Source of the DNA: Brevibacillus panacihumi
GTDB taxonomy: Bacteria; Bacillota; Bacilli; Brevibacillales; Brevibacillaceae
Assembly (NCBI RefSeq): GCF_003710985.1
Contig: NZ_RHHT01000004.1
Coordinates: 1 to 40,004, forward strand
Direction of reading: 5' to 3'
Length of the DNA: 40,004 bases
This document shows positions 7,208-15,527 of the stretch, piece after piece. The position numbers and the translations under genes are program-made. Position 1 is the stretch's first letter. Each line of letters opens with the position of its first letter. The notes beneath the pieces are model-generated. The model made no database searches, was not told the origin of the DNA, and was given only the letters and a program-made list of their open reading frames with translations.

Positions 7208-9766
7208 ATGAAAAAGTGGGTAGGAACGATACTGGCTGTTGTAATCGGCTTAGTCATGGTGATGGTAGATGTCCGCCCCGTACGTGCAGCATCTGATACA
7301 AATGATCCTTACATTGAAAACCAGATCCACTTATCGCAGATCCAAGCGATTAAAGCTTGGGATGTCGTCCGTTCCAATACCAATATCACCATCGCTGTGC
7401 TGGATACGGGAGCTGATTACAATCACCCTGATCTTAAGGGGAACCTCTTGCCAGGGATCAATCTGGTCAATCCATCCAGGTCTGCCCAGGATGATAATGG
7501 ACATGGCACAGAAGTGATCGGTGTATTGGCTGCCGAAGGAAACAACAAAATCGGGGTTTCCGGCGTTTTGTGGAAAGCAAAAATTTTGCCTATCAAGGTA
7601 TTGGACAAGAATGCTGTCGCCGACCTTGATCTTGTCGCGAAAGGAATCCATGCTGCGTTGGACAGGGGAGCCAAGATCATACTCATGTCTGTCAGTAGTA
7701 TGTCCTATTCCCAGGCTTTGACCAATGCGGTGAATCGAGCCGAGGCCAGTGGTGCGATTCTGGTCGCGGCGAGCGGAAATGAAGGGGATCGTGTCGCCTA
7801 TCCTGCTGCTTATCCGACGGTGATCGCAGTGGGCGGTGTCAGGGCAAACAACCAGCCCATCACGGAGTCGAATTCCGGTCCTGAACTGAATCTGATGGCA
7901 ACGGGCCTGAATGTGTATACGACCAAGCTGGGGGGCAGGTACGGAACGTTTAGCGGGACATCCGCTGCTGCTCCCCAGGTAGCAGGTGCGGCTGCTCTGG
8001 TACTGGCTCGTCACCCCAATCTCAAACCCATTGATGTAAGGCAGTTGCTTTATCAGACGGCTCAGGACTTGGGAGTGCCGGGCTGGGACAAGTCCACCGG
8101 GTATGGGCTGCTGAATGTGCACAAAGCGGTTACGACCCCGATGTCGATGGATTTTTTGGAACCCAACAACCAGAGGTCGAGAGCGAAGGCATTTCCGATC
8201 GAATCGCAAATTCGCGGCAATCTGGGGCCGAATGATACGGTAGACTGGTTTAAAATGGACATTCCCTATGACGGCAAGGTAACATTCCATGCTACAGTCT
8301 CCGTAGGATCAGCTTCTCCGATGGTGGCGACCTTTTATTCGGATAATCGAACACCTGTCACGCACTACATAGGCAACGGCGATACGCTGACAGTGCCTGC
8401 AAAGCAGGGTCAGATGATGATCAGGCTGATGCGAAACGGCGGAGTGTCTGGTTTTACGTATGTGTTAACCAGCCGGTATTCGATCAATCCAGATCGATAT
8501 GAGCCGAACGACTCAATGGCAACGGCCAGACCTTTGGTTGGAAATCAGATCAGTGTCGTCGGCAATTTTCATGAAGAAGGGGACCAAGACTGGTTTTCCT
8601 ATTATGTCCGCGAATACGGCATGATGAATGTGACAGTGACGCCCGATACGAAGCGTATGGATATCGTCCTGAACATTGGAAAACAGGACGGCAGGGAAAT
8701 GAGATGGGATCCCAGCTACGACAACGGCGACCGGGATGACCCGACAGAGCGGGCGGAGAAGGAAGTGTCGCCTGGGAAGTATTTTATTCGTGTCAGCGAG
8801 TACGAACAAAATGCGGTCAATGCGGAGTACACGCTTGATTTGTACTATACTCCGGTCAAAAAAGACCCGAATGAGCCGAATGATACGTACCAGCAGGCTT
8901 CCCCTCTGGCGGGAGGCAATTTGATGACGGGTACGTTCCCGACTGCTACAGATACAGACTGGTTTCAATTTACTGTGAATCGGGAATCTTATGTAAGTAT
9001 CCGAGCACCTTTTGTTCCGGTCAAGTCTGGAATGAGGCTCGCATTGTTTAGCGGCAACAACTTCAATTACCCATTGGCGATGACCAACTCTGTGGCTGAG
9101 CGTGCTGACCAGGGAAGAGAAGTCCTGGGGATCCGGTTGCAGCCGGGCAAGTACTACATCCGTCTGAACAGTTCCGTATCCTTCAAGTACGACTTGTATC
9201 GACTGACAGTCAACCAGCAGGAGTTGATTGCGGGGTACCGGGATATTTCGACTCATTGGGCTCGTACAGAGATCGCACGCTTAAGCAGCAAGGGAGTCGT
9301 AAAAGGCTTTGATGACGCCACGTTCAAGCCGGATCAGCCTGTGACGAGAGCGCAGTTTGCCACGATGCTGATACAGGCGATGAAAGCGAGCAGGATGCCG
9401 GTCGGCTCCTATAGCGGCAATACTTCATTTCTAGATCTTCCCAAGAGCCACTGGGCGTACAATAATCTGGGGCTCGCCTACCAATTGGGGATCGTAAAAG
9501 GCTATCCGAACAATCAGATGAAGCCGGATCAGGCGATTTCACGGGCTGAGATGGCAGCCATGGTTGCGAGAGCGCACAATGTGCCGCTGTATTCCCGCAG
9601 CATCTCCAGCTATCGGGATGTATCGACCGAGCACTGGGCATCACCTGCGATTGAGGCTCTGACATCGAGGGAATGGCTGCGAGGCTATGGAAGCCTGTTC
9701 AAACCGACAGGCAATGCCACGCGAGCAGAAGTGATTGTCGTAATCGCCAAATCCTATAAATTGTAG
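7208..9766 (+). CDS. Cell-wall-anchored subtilisin-like protease (S8) with PPC-type and three SLH domains
   Basis: The 852-residue precursor starts at ATG with GAAGGATG upstream. Residues 1-28 are a signal peptide ending in VRAA. The S8 domain spans about 34-308 with Asp66 (VLDTGAD), His99 (GHGTEVIG; the usual HGTH reads HGTE), Asn191 (ASGNEG) and Ser252 (SGTSAAAP). The catalytic domain begins almost directly after the signal peptide, so no I9 propeptide is present. Three beta-sandwich modules follow, each opening with EPN (near 318, 432 and 556) and each with a DWF motif, as in pre-peptidase C-terminal domains. Residues 677-852 hold three SLH motifs (HWAR, HWAY, HWAS, each followed by a GYG/GF and TRAE/TRAQ-like pattern). 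These bind pyruvylated secondary wall polymer. It is thus a surface-tethered protease beside the SLAP-like operon. A small secreted protein follows after 36 bases. Confidence 0.93.
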   Translation: MKKWVGTILAVVIGLVMVMVDVRPVRAASDTNDPYIENQIHLSQIQAIKAWDVVRSNTNITIAVLDTGADYNHPDLKGNLLPGINLVNPSRSAQDDNGHGTEVIGVLAAEGNNKIGVSGVLWKAKILPIKVLDKNAVADLDLVAKGIHAALDRGAKIILMSVSSMSYSQALTNAVNRAEASGAILVAASGNEGDRVAYPAAYPTVIAVGGVRANNQPITESNSGPELNLMATGLNVYTTKLGGRYGTFSGTSAAAPQVAGAAALVLARHPNLKPIDVRQLLYQTAQDLGVPGWDKSTGYGLLNVHKAVTTPMSMDFLEPNNQRSRAKAFPIESQIRGNLGPNDTVDWFKMDIPYDGKVTFHATVSVGSASPMVATFYSDNRTPVTHYIGNGDTLTVPAKQGQMMIRLMRNGGVSGFTYVLTSRYSINPDRYEPNDSMATARPLVGNQISVVGNFHEEGDQDWFSYYVREYGMMNVTVTPDTKRMDIVLNIGKQDGREMRWDPSYDNGDRDDPTERAEKEVSPGKYFIRVSEYEQNAVNAEYTLDLYYTPVKKDPNEPNDTYQQASPLAGGNLMTGTFPTATDTDWFQFTVNRESYVSIRAPFVPVKSGMRLALFSGNNFNYPLAMTNSVAERADQGREVLGIRLQPGKYYIRLNSSVSFKYDLYRLTVNQQELIAGYRDISTHWARTEIARLSSKGVVKGFDDATFKPDQPVTRAQFATMLIQAMKASRMPVGSYSGNTSFLDLPKSHWAYNNLGLAYQLGIVKGYPNNQMKPDQAISRAEMAAMVARAHNVPLYSRSISSYRDVSTEHWASPAIEALTSREWLRGYGSLFKPTGNATRAEVIVVIAKSYKL

Positions 9767-9802
9767 AAAGAGTAAGAGTCAGTCAACGGGGAGGAATTCG
9801 CG

Positions 9803-10264
9803 ATGAAAAAGTTTACCAAAGGAATGCTGGCAGTCATGCTAGGGGGAATGGCTCTATTTGCTTCGCAGGCAATGGCAGATGGCGTAAATGGCGTACCTGG
9901 TTCGGTAGACGATCCAGTCGTGACGAAAAGCTATGTCGATCAGGTGCTGCGGTCCATCGGGGCAGGAGGAGGCAGCAGCAGTGGAAGCACGTTGACTGTT
10001 GTCGAGCTGTATCCGGGCAAAACGCTGTACGGTTTTGAGGGCACAGAATTTATCGTTCGCACGGGACAAGTACAAGCTGTAGCAGGCAATAACGGAGATG
10101 GCTTGACGGATCTGACTGCAGGTGCTGATTTGCGCGGAGGAGCCGTCGTCGGACACAATCATCTGCTCTTGATCGCGCGCTCGGACAACCGTGGGTTGCG
10201 CACGGCTCCGCAGTATGACGGGGTCTCGCACATCATGGTTCGGGGCAAGTACGAGCTGCGGTAA
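9803..10264 (+). CDS. Small secreted protein of unknown function
   Basis: The 153-residue product has a clear signal peptide (MKKFTKGMLAVMLGGMALFA, cleavage near AMA-DG). It then has DDPVVTKSYVDQVLRSI, a Gly/Ser-rich spacer (about residues 53-62) and a ~90-residue beta-rich domain. That domain begins VVELYPGKTLYGFEGTEFIV and contains GNNGDGLTDLTAG and NHLLLIAR. I do not recognise a named family, though the DPVVTKSYVD opening occurs in small secreted proteins of spore-formers. GGGGAGG lies ten bases upstream of the ATG. The 36-base gap to the SLH protease without a terminator suggests co-transcription, so it may be a partner or substrate of that enzyme. There is no anchor sequence. Confidence 0.75.
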   Translation: MKKFTKGMLAVMLGGMALFASQAMADGVNGVPGSVDDPVVTKSYVDQVLRSIGAGGGSSSGSTLTVVELYPGKTLYGFEGTEFIVRTGQVQAVAGNNGDGLTDLTAGADLRGGAVVGHNHLLLIARSDNRGLRTAPQYDGVSHIMVRGKYELR

Positions 10265-10271
10265 TTCTCTA

Positions 10272-10300
10272 TTGACACCACTGGAAAAAACAATTATTCT
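10272..10300 (+). promoter_or_regulatory. Promoter of the metK leader
   Basis: TTGACA at 10272-10277, a 17-base spacer and TATTCT at 10295-10300. A perfect TATAAT overlaps at 10300-10305 but is 22 bases from the -35. Transcription would start just before the SAM-I aptamer. Confidence 0.6.
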
Positions 10301-10317
10301 ATAATCCGTAATGGATA

Positions 10318-10479
10318 CTCTTATCCAGAGCAGGCGGAGGGACTGGCCCTATGAAGCCCGGCAACCGACTAGAGCGGTGCTAACCAGCAGAACGGACATC
10401 TGTTCTGGCCGATAAGAGGATGAAGGAAGCTAAAGCGCGCAAACCTTTTCCTCCCCCAAAGGCGGAAAAGGTTTTTTTT
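10318..10479 (+). promoter_or_regulatory. SAM-I (S-box) riboswitch with expression platform
   Basis: The aptamer starts CTCTTATCCAGAG at 10318 and ends GATAAGAGG at 10419, which closes the P1 stem. The conserved core is present: GGCGGAGGGACTGGCCC, ATGAAGCCCGGCAACC and the GGTGCTAA..CCAG segment. The expression platform is the terminator at 10442-10479. In this class SAM binding stabilises P1 and lets the terminator form, so metK is expected to be off when SAM is plentiful. Confidence 0.95.
10442..10479 (+). terminator. Attenuator terminator of the SAM-I riboswitch
   Basis: AACCTTTTCC (10442-10451) pairs with GGAAAAGGTT (10464-10473), followed by a run of T to 10479. It lies 22 bases after the aptamer and 76 bases before the metK start. 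Confidence 0.9.
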
Positions 10480-10554
10480 GCCTGCATTTACGTCGATAAA
10501 ATCCTGCGTCGGCTACCACACTATTTGTATGAGGTCAAAGGAGGTTGTTTTCTC

Positions 10555-11766
10555 ATGGCTTTGCAAAAAGGTCGTCGTCTGTTCACATCTGAATCCGTAA
10601 CCGAAGGACACCCGGATAAAATTTGTGACCAAATTTCCGATTCGATTCTGGACGCTATTCTGTCCAAAGATCCCAATGCTCGCGTGGCCTGCGAAACGTC
10701 CGTCACCACTGGACTGGTCCTCGTAGCGGGTGAGATCACTACCAACACATATGTAGACATTCAAAAGCTGGTTCGCGAAACCATTCGCGAAATCGGGTAT
10801 GATCGTGCCAAGTTCGGCTTTGATGCGGATACTTGCGGTGTGATTACTGCTATTGGTGAACAGTCTGCTGACATTGCACTTGGGGTAGACCAAGCCCTCG
10901 AAGCCCGTGAAGGGAAAATGACCGATGAAGAGATCGAAGCCATCGGTGCTGGCGACCAGGGTCTGATGTTTGGTTTTGCTTGCAATGAAACGCCTGAGCT
11001 GATGCCTTTGCCGATCAGCATGGCTCACCAACTGGCTCGCCGCTTGACAGAAGTGCGCAAAGACGGCACGTTGTCCTACCTGCGCCCGGATGGCAAAACG
11101 CAAGTGACGGTGGAATACGACGGTGACAAGCCTGTACGGATCGATACCATCGTTATCTCTACGCAGCATGCGCCTGAGACGACTTTGGAGCAAATCAAAA
11201 ACGATCTGATGGAATTGGTAATCAAACCAGTTGTTCCCGCTGAATTGCTCGATGGAGAGACCAAATACTTTATCAACCCTACCGGCCGCTTCGTAATTGG
11301 CGGTCCTCAAGGCGATGCTGGCTTGACTGGCCGCAAAATCATCGTTGATACTTACGGTGGTTATGCGCGTCACGGCGGCGGTGCCTTCTCCGGAAAAGAT
11401 CCGACCAAAGTGGACCGTTCCGGTGCATACGCAGCTCGTTATGTTGCGAAAAACATCGTAGCTGCTGGACTCGCTGACAAATGCGAGGTACAAGTAGCTT
11501 ACGCGATTGGGGTAGCTCAGCCTGTTTCCATCGCAGTGGATACATTCGGCACAGGAACCGTTTCCGAAGAAGACCTCGTGAAGCTGGTCCGCAAGCATTT
11601 CGATCTGCGTCCTGCTGGCATCATCAAGCAGCTCGACCTGCGCCGTCCTATCTACAAACAGACTGCAGCATACGGTCACTTCGGCCGCAACGATCTGAAC
11701 GTTCCTTGGGAGCAAACAGACAAAGCGGAAGTACTGAAGCAAGATGCAAGCCAATTGGCGAAATAA
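10555..11766 (+). CDS. metK: S-adenosylmethionine synthetase
   Basis: The 403-residue cytoplasmic enzyme makes S-adenosylmethionine from methionine and ATP. The sequence opens with [20 protein letters not shown], which carries the ATP-binding His. It also contains [12 protein letters not shown] (ATP motif), [20 protein letters not shown] and the [19 protein letters not shown] phosphate loop. The length is normal for the family. The frame is open back to 10420, but that stretch is the riboswitch terminator. The ATG at 10555 has AAAGGAGG about ten bases upstream and the standard N-terminus, so it is the start. It is transcribed alone, under the SAM-I riboswitch, and closed by a terminator. Confidence 0.98.
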   Translation: MALQKGRRLFTSESVTEGHPDKICDQISDSILDAILSKDPNARVACETSVTTGLVLVAGEITTNTYVDIQKLVRETIREIGYDRAKFGFDADTCGVITAIGEQSADIALGVDQALEAREGKMTDEEIEAIGAGDQGLMFGFACNETPELMPLPISMAHQLARRLTEVRKDGTLSYLRPDGKTQVTVEYDGDKPVRIDTIVISTQHAPETTLEQIKNDLMELVIKPVVPAELLDGETKYFINPTGRFVIGGPQGDAGLTGRKIIVDTYGGYARHGGGAFSGKDPTKVDRSGAYAARYVAKNIVAAGLADKCEVQVAYAIGVAQPVSIAVDTFGTGTVSEEDLVKLVRKHFDLRPAGIIKQLDLRRPIYKQTAAYGHFGRNDLNVPWEQTDKAEVLKQDASQLAK

Positions 11767-11781
11767 TGGAGTTGTACAACG

Positions 11782-11814
11782 AAGGCCTGGCGATACTGCC
11801 AGGCCTTTTCTTTT
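11782..11814 (+). terminator. Rho-independent terminator after metK
   Basis: AAGGCCTGGC (11782-11791) pairs perfectly with GCCAGGCCTT (11798-11807) around a 6-base loop, followed by TTCTTTT. Confidence 0.9.
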
Positions 11815-11945
11815 CCTCATCTTCACTGCAGCCAGACAAGGTCTCCCCGTGTATAATCTTACATGTCCAATGGATAAGTCTTCATAAAGGAATTTTCTAG
11901 TTGTTTGTCGAATCACCTTATGGTAGCAGCAGAGGAGGGGTATTC

Positions 11946-12962
11946 TTGCGCAATAAAAAACTCTTCCTTCTCATGTTTGTGTTTTTTTTGCTGATCTTTC
12001 TGTTATCCGGACTTCTCTATGGACAACAGCTTGCGAAAAATAATGCAGTCAAAATGCAACCTTTTCCCCAAGTGAATACGTCTATAAGCACAAGTGAACC
12101 GGTAGAAGCTGAGTCAAACGTCACAGCAAACAAAGAGACGACAGTTCCGCGCAAAGAGTGGTATCGCAATCAAGTTGTTGTATTGTCCTATCATCATGTG
12201 ACCAAGAATCCGACCCAACCGTTTGCGATTACACCCGAACAGTTTGCGGAGCAAATGTCGTTCATACATGAACAAGATTTGCATCCGATCTCGTTAAACG
12301 AGTTTATAACGTTCATGGAGACGGGAAATTTGCCGACGGCCAATGCGGTATTGCTTACATTTGATGACGGATACGAGAGTTATTACACGGAAGCTTTTCC
12401 GATTATGCGCTCTTTTGGCTTTCCGTCCGTTAATTTTGTGATCGCAGGCCGTGTCCGAGATATAGCGGAAAGAAAGCGGGAAAACATGACTCCCCCTCTA
12501 ACCCGGCAGCAGGTAAAGGAATTGGTGGCTACAGGTATGGCCGACATCGGCTCTCATACCTACAGCTTGCACGGGCAAGCGGCGCGCAATGAATGGGGAG
12601 AGGCAGGGCCGGTGACTGCCCCTGTCTATCTGGAAGATCTGCAACGCCTGGAAGCGGAGCAGGAATATCGCGATCGGCTGTACGTCGATTTTAGCCTCTC
12701 ACGGGTCGGATTGAGCGAATGGTTGAACCAACCCGTAGAAATTCTGTCTTTGCCGTTTGGCTATACCAACGAAATTGTGCAGGAGACGGCAAAACAGACA
12801 GGCTACCGATACGTTTTCCATTCCACTCCCGGTGTCGTAACAAGCAAGACGGACCATTACGCGATCACCCGCTATGACGTGGGGGTTCCCGATATGGATT
12901 TGGCAAAGCTCCATCAGATTTTCACGAAAGCGAAAAACACGTTTGAAGGAGAGCAGTCATGA
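11946..12962 (+). CDS. Membrane-anchored polysaccharide deacetylase (NodB family)
   Basis: The frame is open from a TTG at 11901, but AGAGGAGGGG at 11931-11940 points to the TTG at 11946, giving 338 residues. Residues ~4-26 are one hydrophobic helix after a basic RNKK, so the protein is exported and anchored or cleaved. The NodB domain begins near VVLSYHHVT. TFDDGY (about 138-143) supplies the catalytic and metal Asp, SHTYSLH (203-209) the two metal His, and LSLPFGYTN corresponds to motif 3. Such enzymes deacetylate GlcNAc or MurNAc in peptidoglycan or other wall polymers; the substrate cannot be read from sequence. The gene ends in an ATGA overlap with degS, suggesting translational coupling. 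That pairing of a wall deacetylase with degSU is not found in B. subtilis. Confidence 0.88.
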   Translation: MRNKKLFLLMFVFFLLIFLLSGLLYGQQLAKNNAVKMQPFPQVNTSISTSEPVEAESNVTANKETTVPRKEWYRNQVVVLSYHHVTKNPTQPFAITPEQFAEQMSFIHEQDLHPISLNEFITFMETGNLPTANAVLLTFDDGYESYYTEAFPIMRSFGFPSVNFVIAGRVRDIAERKRENMTPPLTRQQVKELVATGMADIGSHTYSLHGQAARNEWGEAGPVTAPVYLEDLQRLEAEQEYRDRLYVDFSLSRVGLSEWLNQPVEILSLPFGYTNEIVQETAKQTGYRYVFHSTPGVVTSKTDHYAITRYDVGVPDMDLAKLHQIFTKAKNTFEGEQS

Positions 12963-14101
12963 ACAAAGCAATCGACATCAGCGTGCTCGATGGAGTGATT
13001 AAACGAACGATTGAAACAGTAGAAACAAGTAAAAGTCAAATTTTTGATATAGCGGAGAGTGCCAGGCAACAGGGCAACTCGATGAAGCTGGAACTTCACG
13101 AGCTCCGCCAGGAAATCACCAAGGTTATACAAAAGGTGGATGCGTTGGAGCTGGCTTATCGCAAGTCGCGCAATCGGCTGGTTTTAGTGAGCCGAAATTT
13201 CCATATGTACACGGAGGAAGACATCCGGGTAGCATATGAGGATGCAAGTCGCATCCAGGTAGACCTTTCCATTTTCAGGGAACGGGAAAACAATCTCAAG
13301 CGCAGAAGAAATGATTTGGAGCGTCAATTGCGAACCCTGGAAGAAACCATTATCCGCGCTGAAAAACTGGTTTCGCAAATGGGTGTGGTACTGGGCTATC
13401 TGACTGGTGATTTGAGCAAAATCGGTGAAGCCTTGGAATCTGCGAAACAGCACCAGCTGATGGGCTTGAAAGTGATCCAGGCGCAAGAGGAAGAACGCAA
13501 GCGGGTAGCGCGGGAAATCCATGACGGACCTGCGCAATCGATGGCCAATGTCGTACTGCGTTCCGAAATTGTGGAGAAGATGCTGAAGAATGAACGCGTT
13601 CTCGAAGCGCAGATGGAACTCCACGAGTTGAAAGAAATGGTGCGGATGAGCTTGGCTGATGTCAGACGGATTATTTTTGATCTGCGTCCGATGGCTTTGG
13701 ATGACCTGGGGTTGGTTCCGACTCTGCAAAAATACATCCGGACCTGTGAGGAGCGAATGGAAACCTCTATCGATCTGGTTGTATTTGGTGTGGAGCCAAC
13801 GCTGAGAAGCTCGGTCAAGGCGGCTATTTTTCGACTCGTGCAGGAATGTTTGAACAATGTAGAAAAACACGCCAAAGCCAAATCCGTTCAGGTGAAACTG
13901 GAATTTGTACAGGATTCCCTTAGTCTGGTCGTGAAAGATGATGGCGTCGGATTTGATCTCGACGAGAGGATGGGGACAGGCGGTTCTTTTGGATTGTTGG
14001 GAATGAAAGAACGAACGCAACTCCTGGAGGGACAAATTGAGGTCCAATCCGCTCCCGGTGAAGGAACCAAGGTGTTGTTCCAAATACCACTAAAAATCTA
14101 A
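12959..14101 (+). CDS. degS: Cytoplasmic sensor histidine kinase DegS
   Basis: The 380-residue protein has no membrane segment. Residues ~20-165 are a long coiled-coil sensor region. The HisKA_3 dimerisation segment EEERKRVAREIHDGPAQS places the phospho-acceptor at His188. The HATPase domain shows an N-box (QECLNNVEKH, 295-304), DDGVGFD (327-333) and GSFGLLGM (342-349). Length and layout match B. subtilis DegS. It autophosphorylates and passes phosphate to DegU, controlling degradative enzymes, competence, motility and biofilm choices. It overlaps the deacetylase by 4 bases and is followed after 38 bases by degU. Confidence 0.97.
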   Translation: MNKAIDISVLDGVIKRTIETVETSKSQIFDIAESARQQGNSMKLELHELRQEITKVIQKVDALELAYRKSRNRLVLVSRNFHMYTEEDIRVAYEDASRIQVDLSIFRERENNLKRRRNDLERQLRTLEETIIRAEKLVSQMGVVLGYLTGDLSKIGEALESAKQHQLMGLKVIQAQEEERKRVAREIHDGPAQSMANVVLRSEIVEKMLKNERVLEAQMELHELKEMVRMSLADVRRIIFDLRPMALDDLGLVPTLQKYIRTCEERMETSIDLVVFGVEPTLRSSVKAAIFRLVQECLNNVEKHAKAKSVQVKLEFVQDSLSLVVKDDGVGFDLDERMGTGGSFGLLGMKERTQLLEGQIEVQSAPGEGTKVLFQIPLKI

Positions 14102-14139
14102 GCGAGCGATAGATCAGAAGCTGAATAGGGGGAAATAAC

Positions 14140-14847
14140 ATGGAAAAAAGACAGCAAGAACTCCGTATCGTGATTGTTGACGACCATCAATTGTTTCGTG
14201 AAGGCGTAAAGCGTATTTTGGAAATGGAAAGCGACTTCAAGGTTGTTGGAGAAGGAGCGGATGGCGGCGATGCGTTTAAACTGGCGGAGGAATACAAGCC
14301 GGACGTCATGCTGATGGACATCAACATGCCGAATATCAATGGCGTATCGGCGACGGAGAACGTCATTTCCGTAAGTCCGCAGACTCGTGTCATCATGCTC
14401 TCCATTCACGATGACGAAGGATACGTCTATCGAACCCTGCGTACCGGCGCCTCTGGTTATCTGCTAAAAGAGATGGGGACCAGCGATCTGGTCGATGCCG
14501 TACGGGTCGTTGCCAGCGGTGGAGCATACATACATCCCAAAGTAACGGGGAAACTGATTGAAGAGTTTCGCCGTCTGAGCGATCAGGAAGGAATGGCTGA
14601 GCGCAGCTTTGCTGTTGATGATGCCAACGCTGTCGATCCGAAGATGATCGAATCCTTGACTCGCCGCGAGCGTGAGGTTCTGCAATTGATGGCGGAGGGA
14701 AAAAGCAACCGTGCGATTGGCGAATTCCTGTTTATCAGTGAAAAAACGGTGAAAAACCACGTCAGCAGCATTCTGCAAAAGTTAAATGTGCAGGACCGCA
14801 CACAGGCAGTAGTCAATTCGATCAAGAACGGTTGGGTCAAATTGTAA
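14140..14847 (+). CDS. degU: Response regulator DegU (NarL/LuxR family)
   Basis: The 235-residue regulator starts at ATG behind AGGGGGAAATAAC. The receiver domain (about 7-125) has the acidic pair Asp14-Asp15 in IVDDHQLF and the phospho-acceptor Asp60 in VMLMDINMP. It has a Thr/Ser-to-Lys pattern with LLKEMG near residue 110. The C-terminal LuxR helix-turn-helix begins [19 protein letters not shown] and includes [14 protein letters not shown] (residues ~170-235). It is the partner of the adjacent DegS. In related bacteria DegU~P governs secreted proteases and motility, both of which are encoded in this window, but no DegU site could be assigned. Confidence 0.97.
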   Translation: MEKRQQELRIVIVDDHQLFREGVKRILEMESDFKVVGEGADGGDAFKLAEEYKPDVMLMDINMPNINGVSATENVISVSPQTRVIMLSIHDDEGYVYRTLRTGASGYLLKEMGTSDLVDAVRVVASGGAYIHPKVTGKLIEEFRRLSDQEGMAERSFAVDDANAVDPKMIESLTRREREVLQLMAEGKSNRAIGEFLFISEKTVKNHVSSILQKLNVQDRTQAVVNSIKNGWVKL

Positions 14848-14917
14848 ATTACAGCTTCACTAGCACCCTGTCCAAGCCATCCGGCATACCTATGAAGTAA
14901 GAGGAGGTATGACCGCG

Positions 14918-15283
14918 ATGGCAGATTTATTACTATGGCTGTTAGCGGCGTTTGGCTGCTCTTCTCTGTTGGTGATACTGCTTGAGCGGGTGACTGACAG
15001 GATGGGCAGTGCGGCTGATTTCCCTGACGAGCATTATCGTTTGCTTCTCCGCGATTCGGAGCAGGTGCTGGAGGGTGTCATTCGTCGCCTGCTGTTCCGT
15101 TCGTATTGGAGCGGCAAGTCGATACGAATTACCCTTCAGGATGAAGGATCAGTAGATGATACCAAGAAAATGGCTGCCTTGTACGAACGCTATCCGTATT
15201 GCTGGTCCACAGACGGTCATCATGGGCTGGCGCAGACCAAGGCGATTATCATTGACCTAAGACAAGAGAAAGCAGGAGCGTAG
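14918..15283 (+). CDS. Small membrane-anchored protein of unknown function
   Basis: The 121-residue product has one N-terminal membrane helix (LLLWLLAAFGCSSLLVILL) and a soluble remainder with a mixed helix/strand pattern (SIRITLQDEGS, KAIIIDLRQEK). A frame-compatible ATG at 14909 lies within the ribosome binding site. The ATG at 14918 has GGAGG at the right distance and is used. I do not recognise a family. It follows degU by 70 bases and is closed by a terminator, so it is probably the last gene of the degSU transcript. B. subtilis has degV (yviA) here instead. Confidence 0.65.
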   Translation: MADLLLWLLAAFGCSSLLVILLERVTDRMGSAADFPDEHYRLLLRDSEQVLEGVIRRLLFRSYWSGKSIRITLQDEGSVDDTKKMAALYERYPYCWSTDGHHGLAQTKAIIIDLRQEKAGA

Positions 15284-15316
15284 CCGTCTGGAGATGGTCG
15301 AGCTTTGCGAAATGGA

Positions 15317-15340
15317 AAAGAGCCGGTGTGCTCTTTTTTT
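15317..15340 (+). terminator. Rho-independent terminator
   Basis: AAAGAGC (15318-15324) pairs with GCTCTTT (15330-15336), followed by T to 15340. It closes the degSU region. Confidence 0.8.
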
Positions 15341-15377
15341 ATTTGGCGCAGGGGTGGGTGAAAATAGGGATGAACAG

Positions 15378-15465
15378 TTAACGAAAAAATAACGAATGAA
15401 TAGCGAGGAAATAGCGAATGAATAACGAATAAATAGCGAATGAATAACGAATAAATAGCGAATTA
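15378..15465 (+). repeat. Eight tandem 11-bp repeats, ATARCGAATRA consensus
   Basis: Counting in steps of 11 from 15378 gives TTAACGAAAAA, ATAACGAATGA, ATAGCGAGGAA, ATAGCGAATGA, ATAACGAATAA, ATAGCGAATGA, ATAACGAATAA, ATAGCGAATTA. Units 4-5 and 6-7 are an exact 22-bp duplication. The array ends 62 bases before the Fic start codon. The 11-base period is close to one helical turn, so the repeated CGAA cores fall on one face of the DNA, as in iteron-type protein-binding arrays. Confidence 0.9.
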
Positions 15466-15527
15466 AAGTTTTAAAAAAAGTGATGACAGAAAAGATTGAA
15501 AAATCTACTAAGAAAGGAGGCAGTAAA

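Noticed and set aside
7331..8290. 319-codon minus-strand open frame opposite the SLH protease
   Set aside because: It lies opposite the intact catalytic domain of a subtilase and has no family features.
10420..10554. Extended N-terminus of metK from an upstream ATG
   Set aside because: The stretch is the riboswitch terminator and leader. The ATG at 10555 has a strong ribosome binding site and the conserved N-terminus.
11852..11857. Promoter of the deacetylase-degSU operon at a TATAAT
   Set aside because: The -10 is perfect but no acceptable -35 lies 16-18 bases upstream, so I do not call it.
10513..11916. 467-codon minus-strand open frame opposite metK
   Set aside because: It is antisense to a well-conserved enzyme, crosses the metK terminator and has no motifs.
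15378..15465. CRISPR array
   Set aside because: The repeats are 11 bp and directly adjacent, without spacers, and no cas genes are near.
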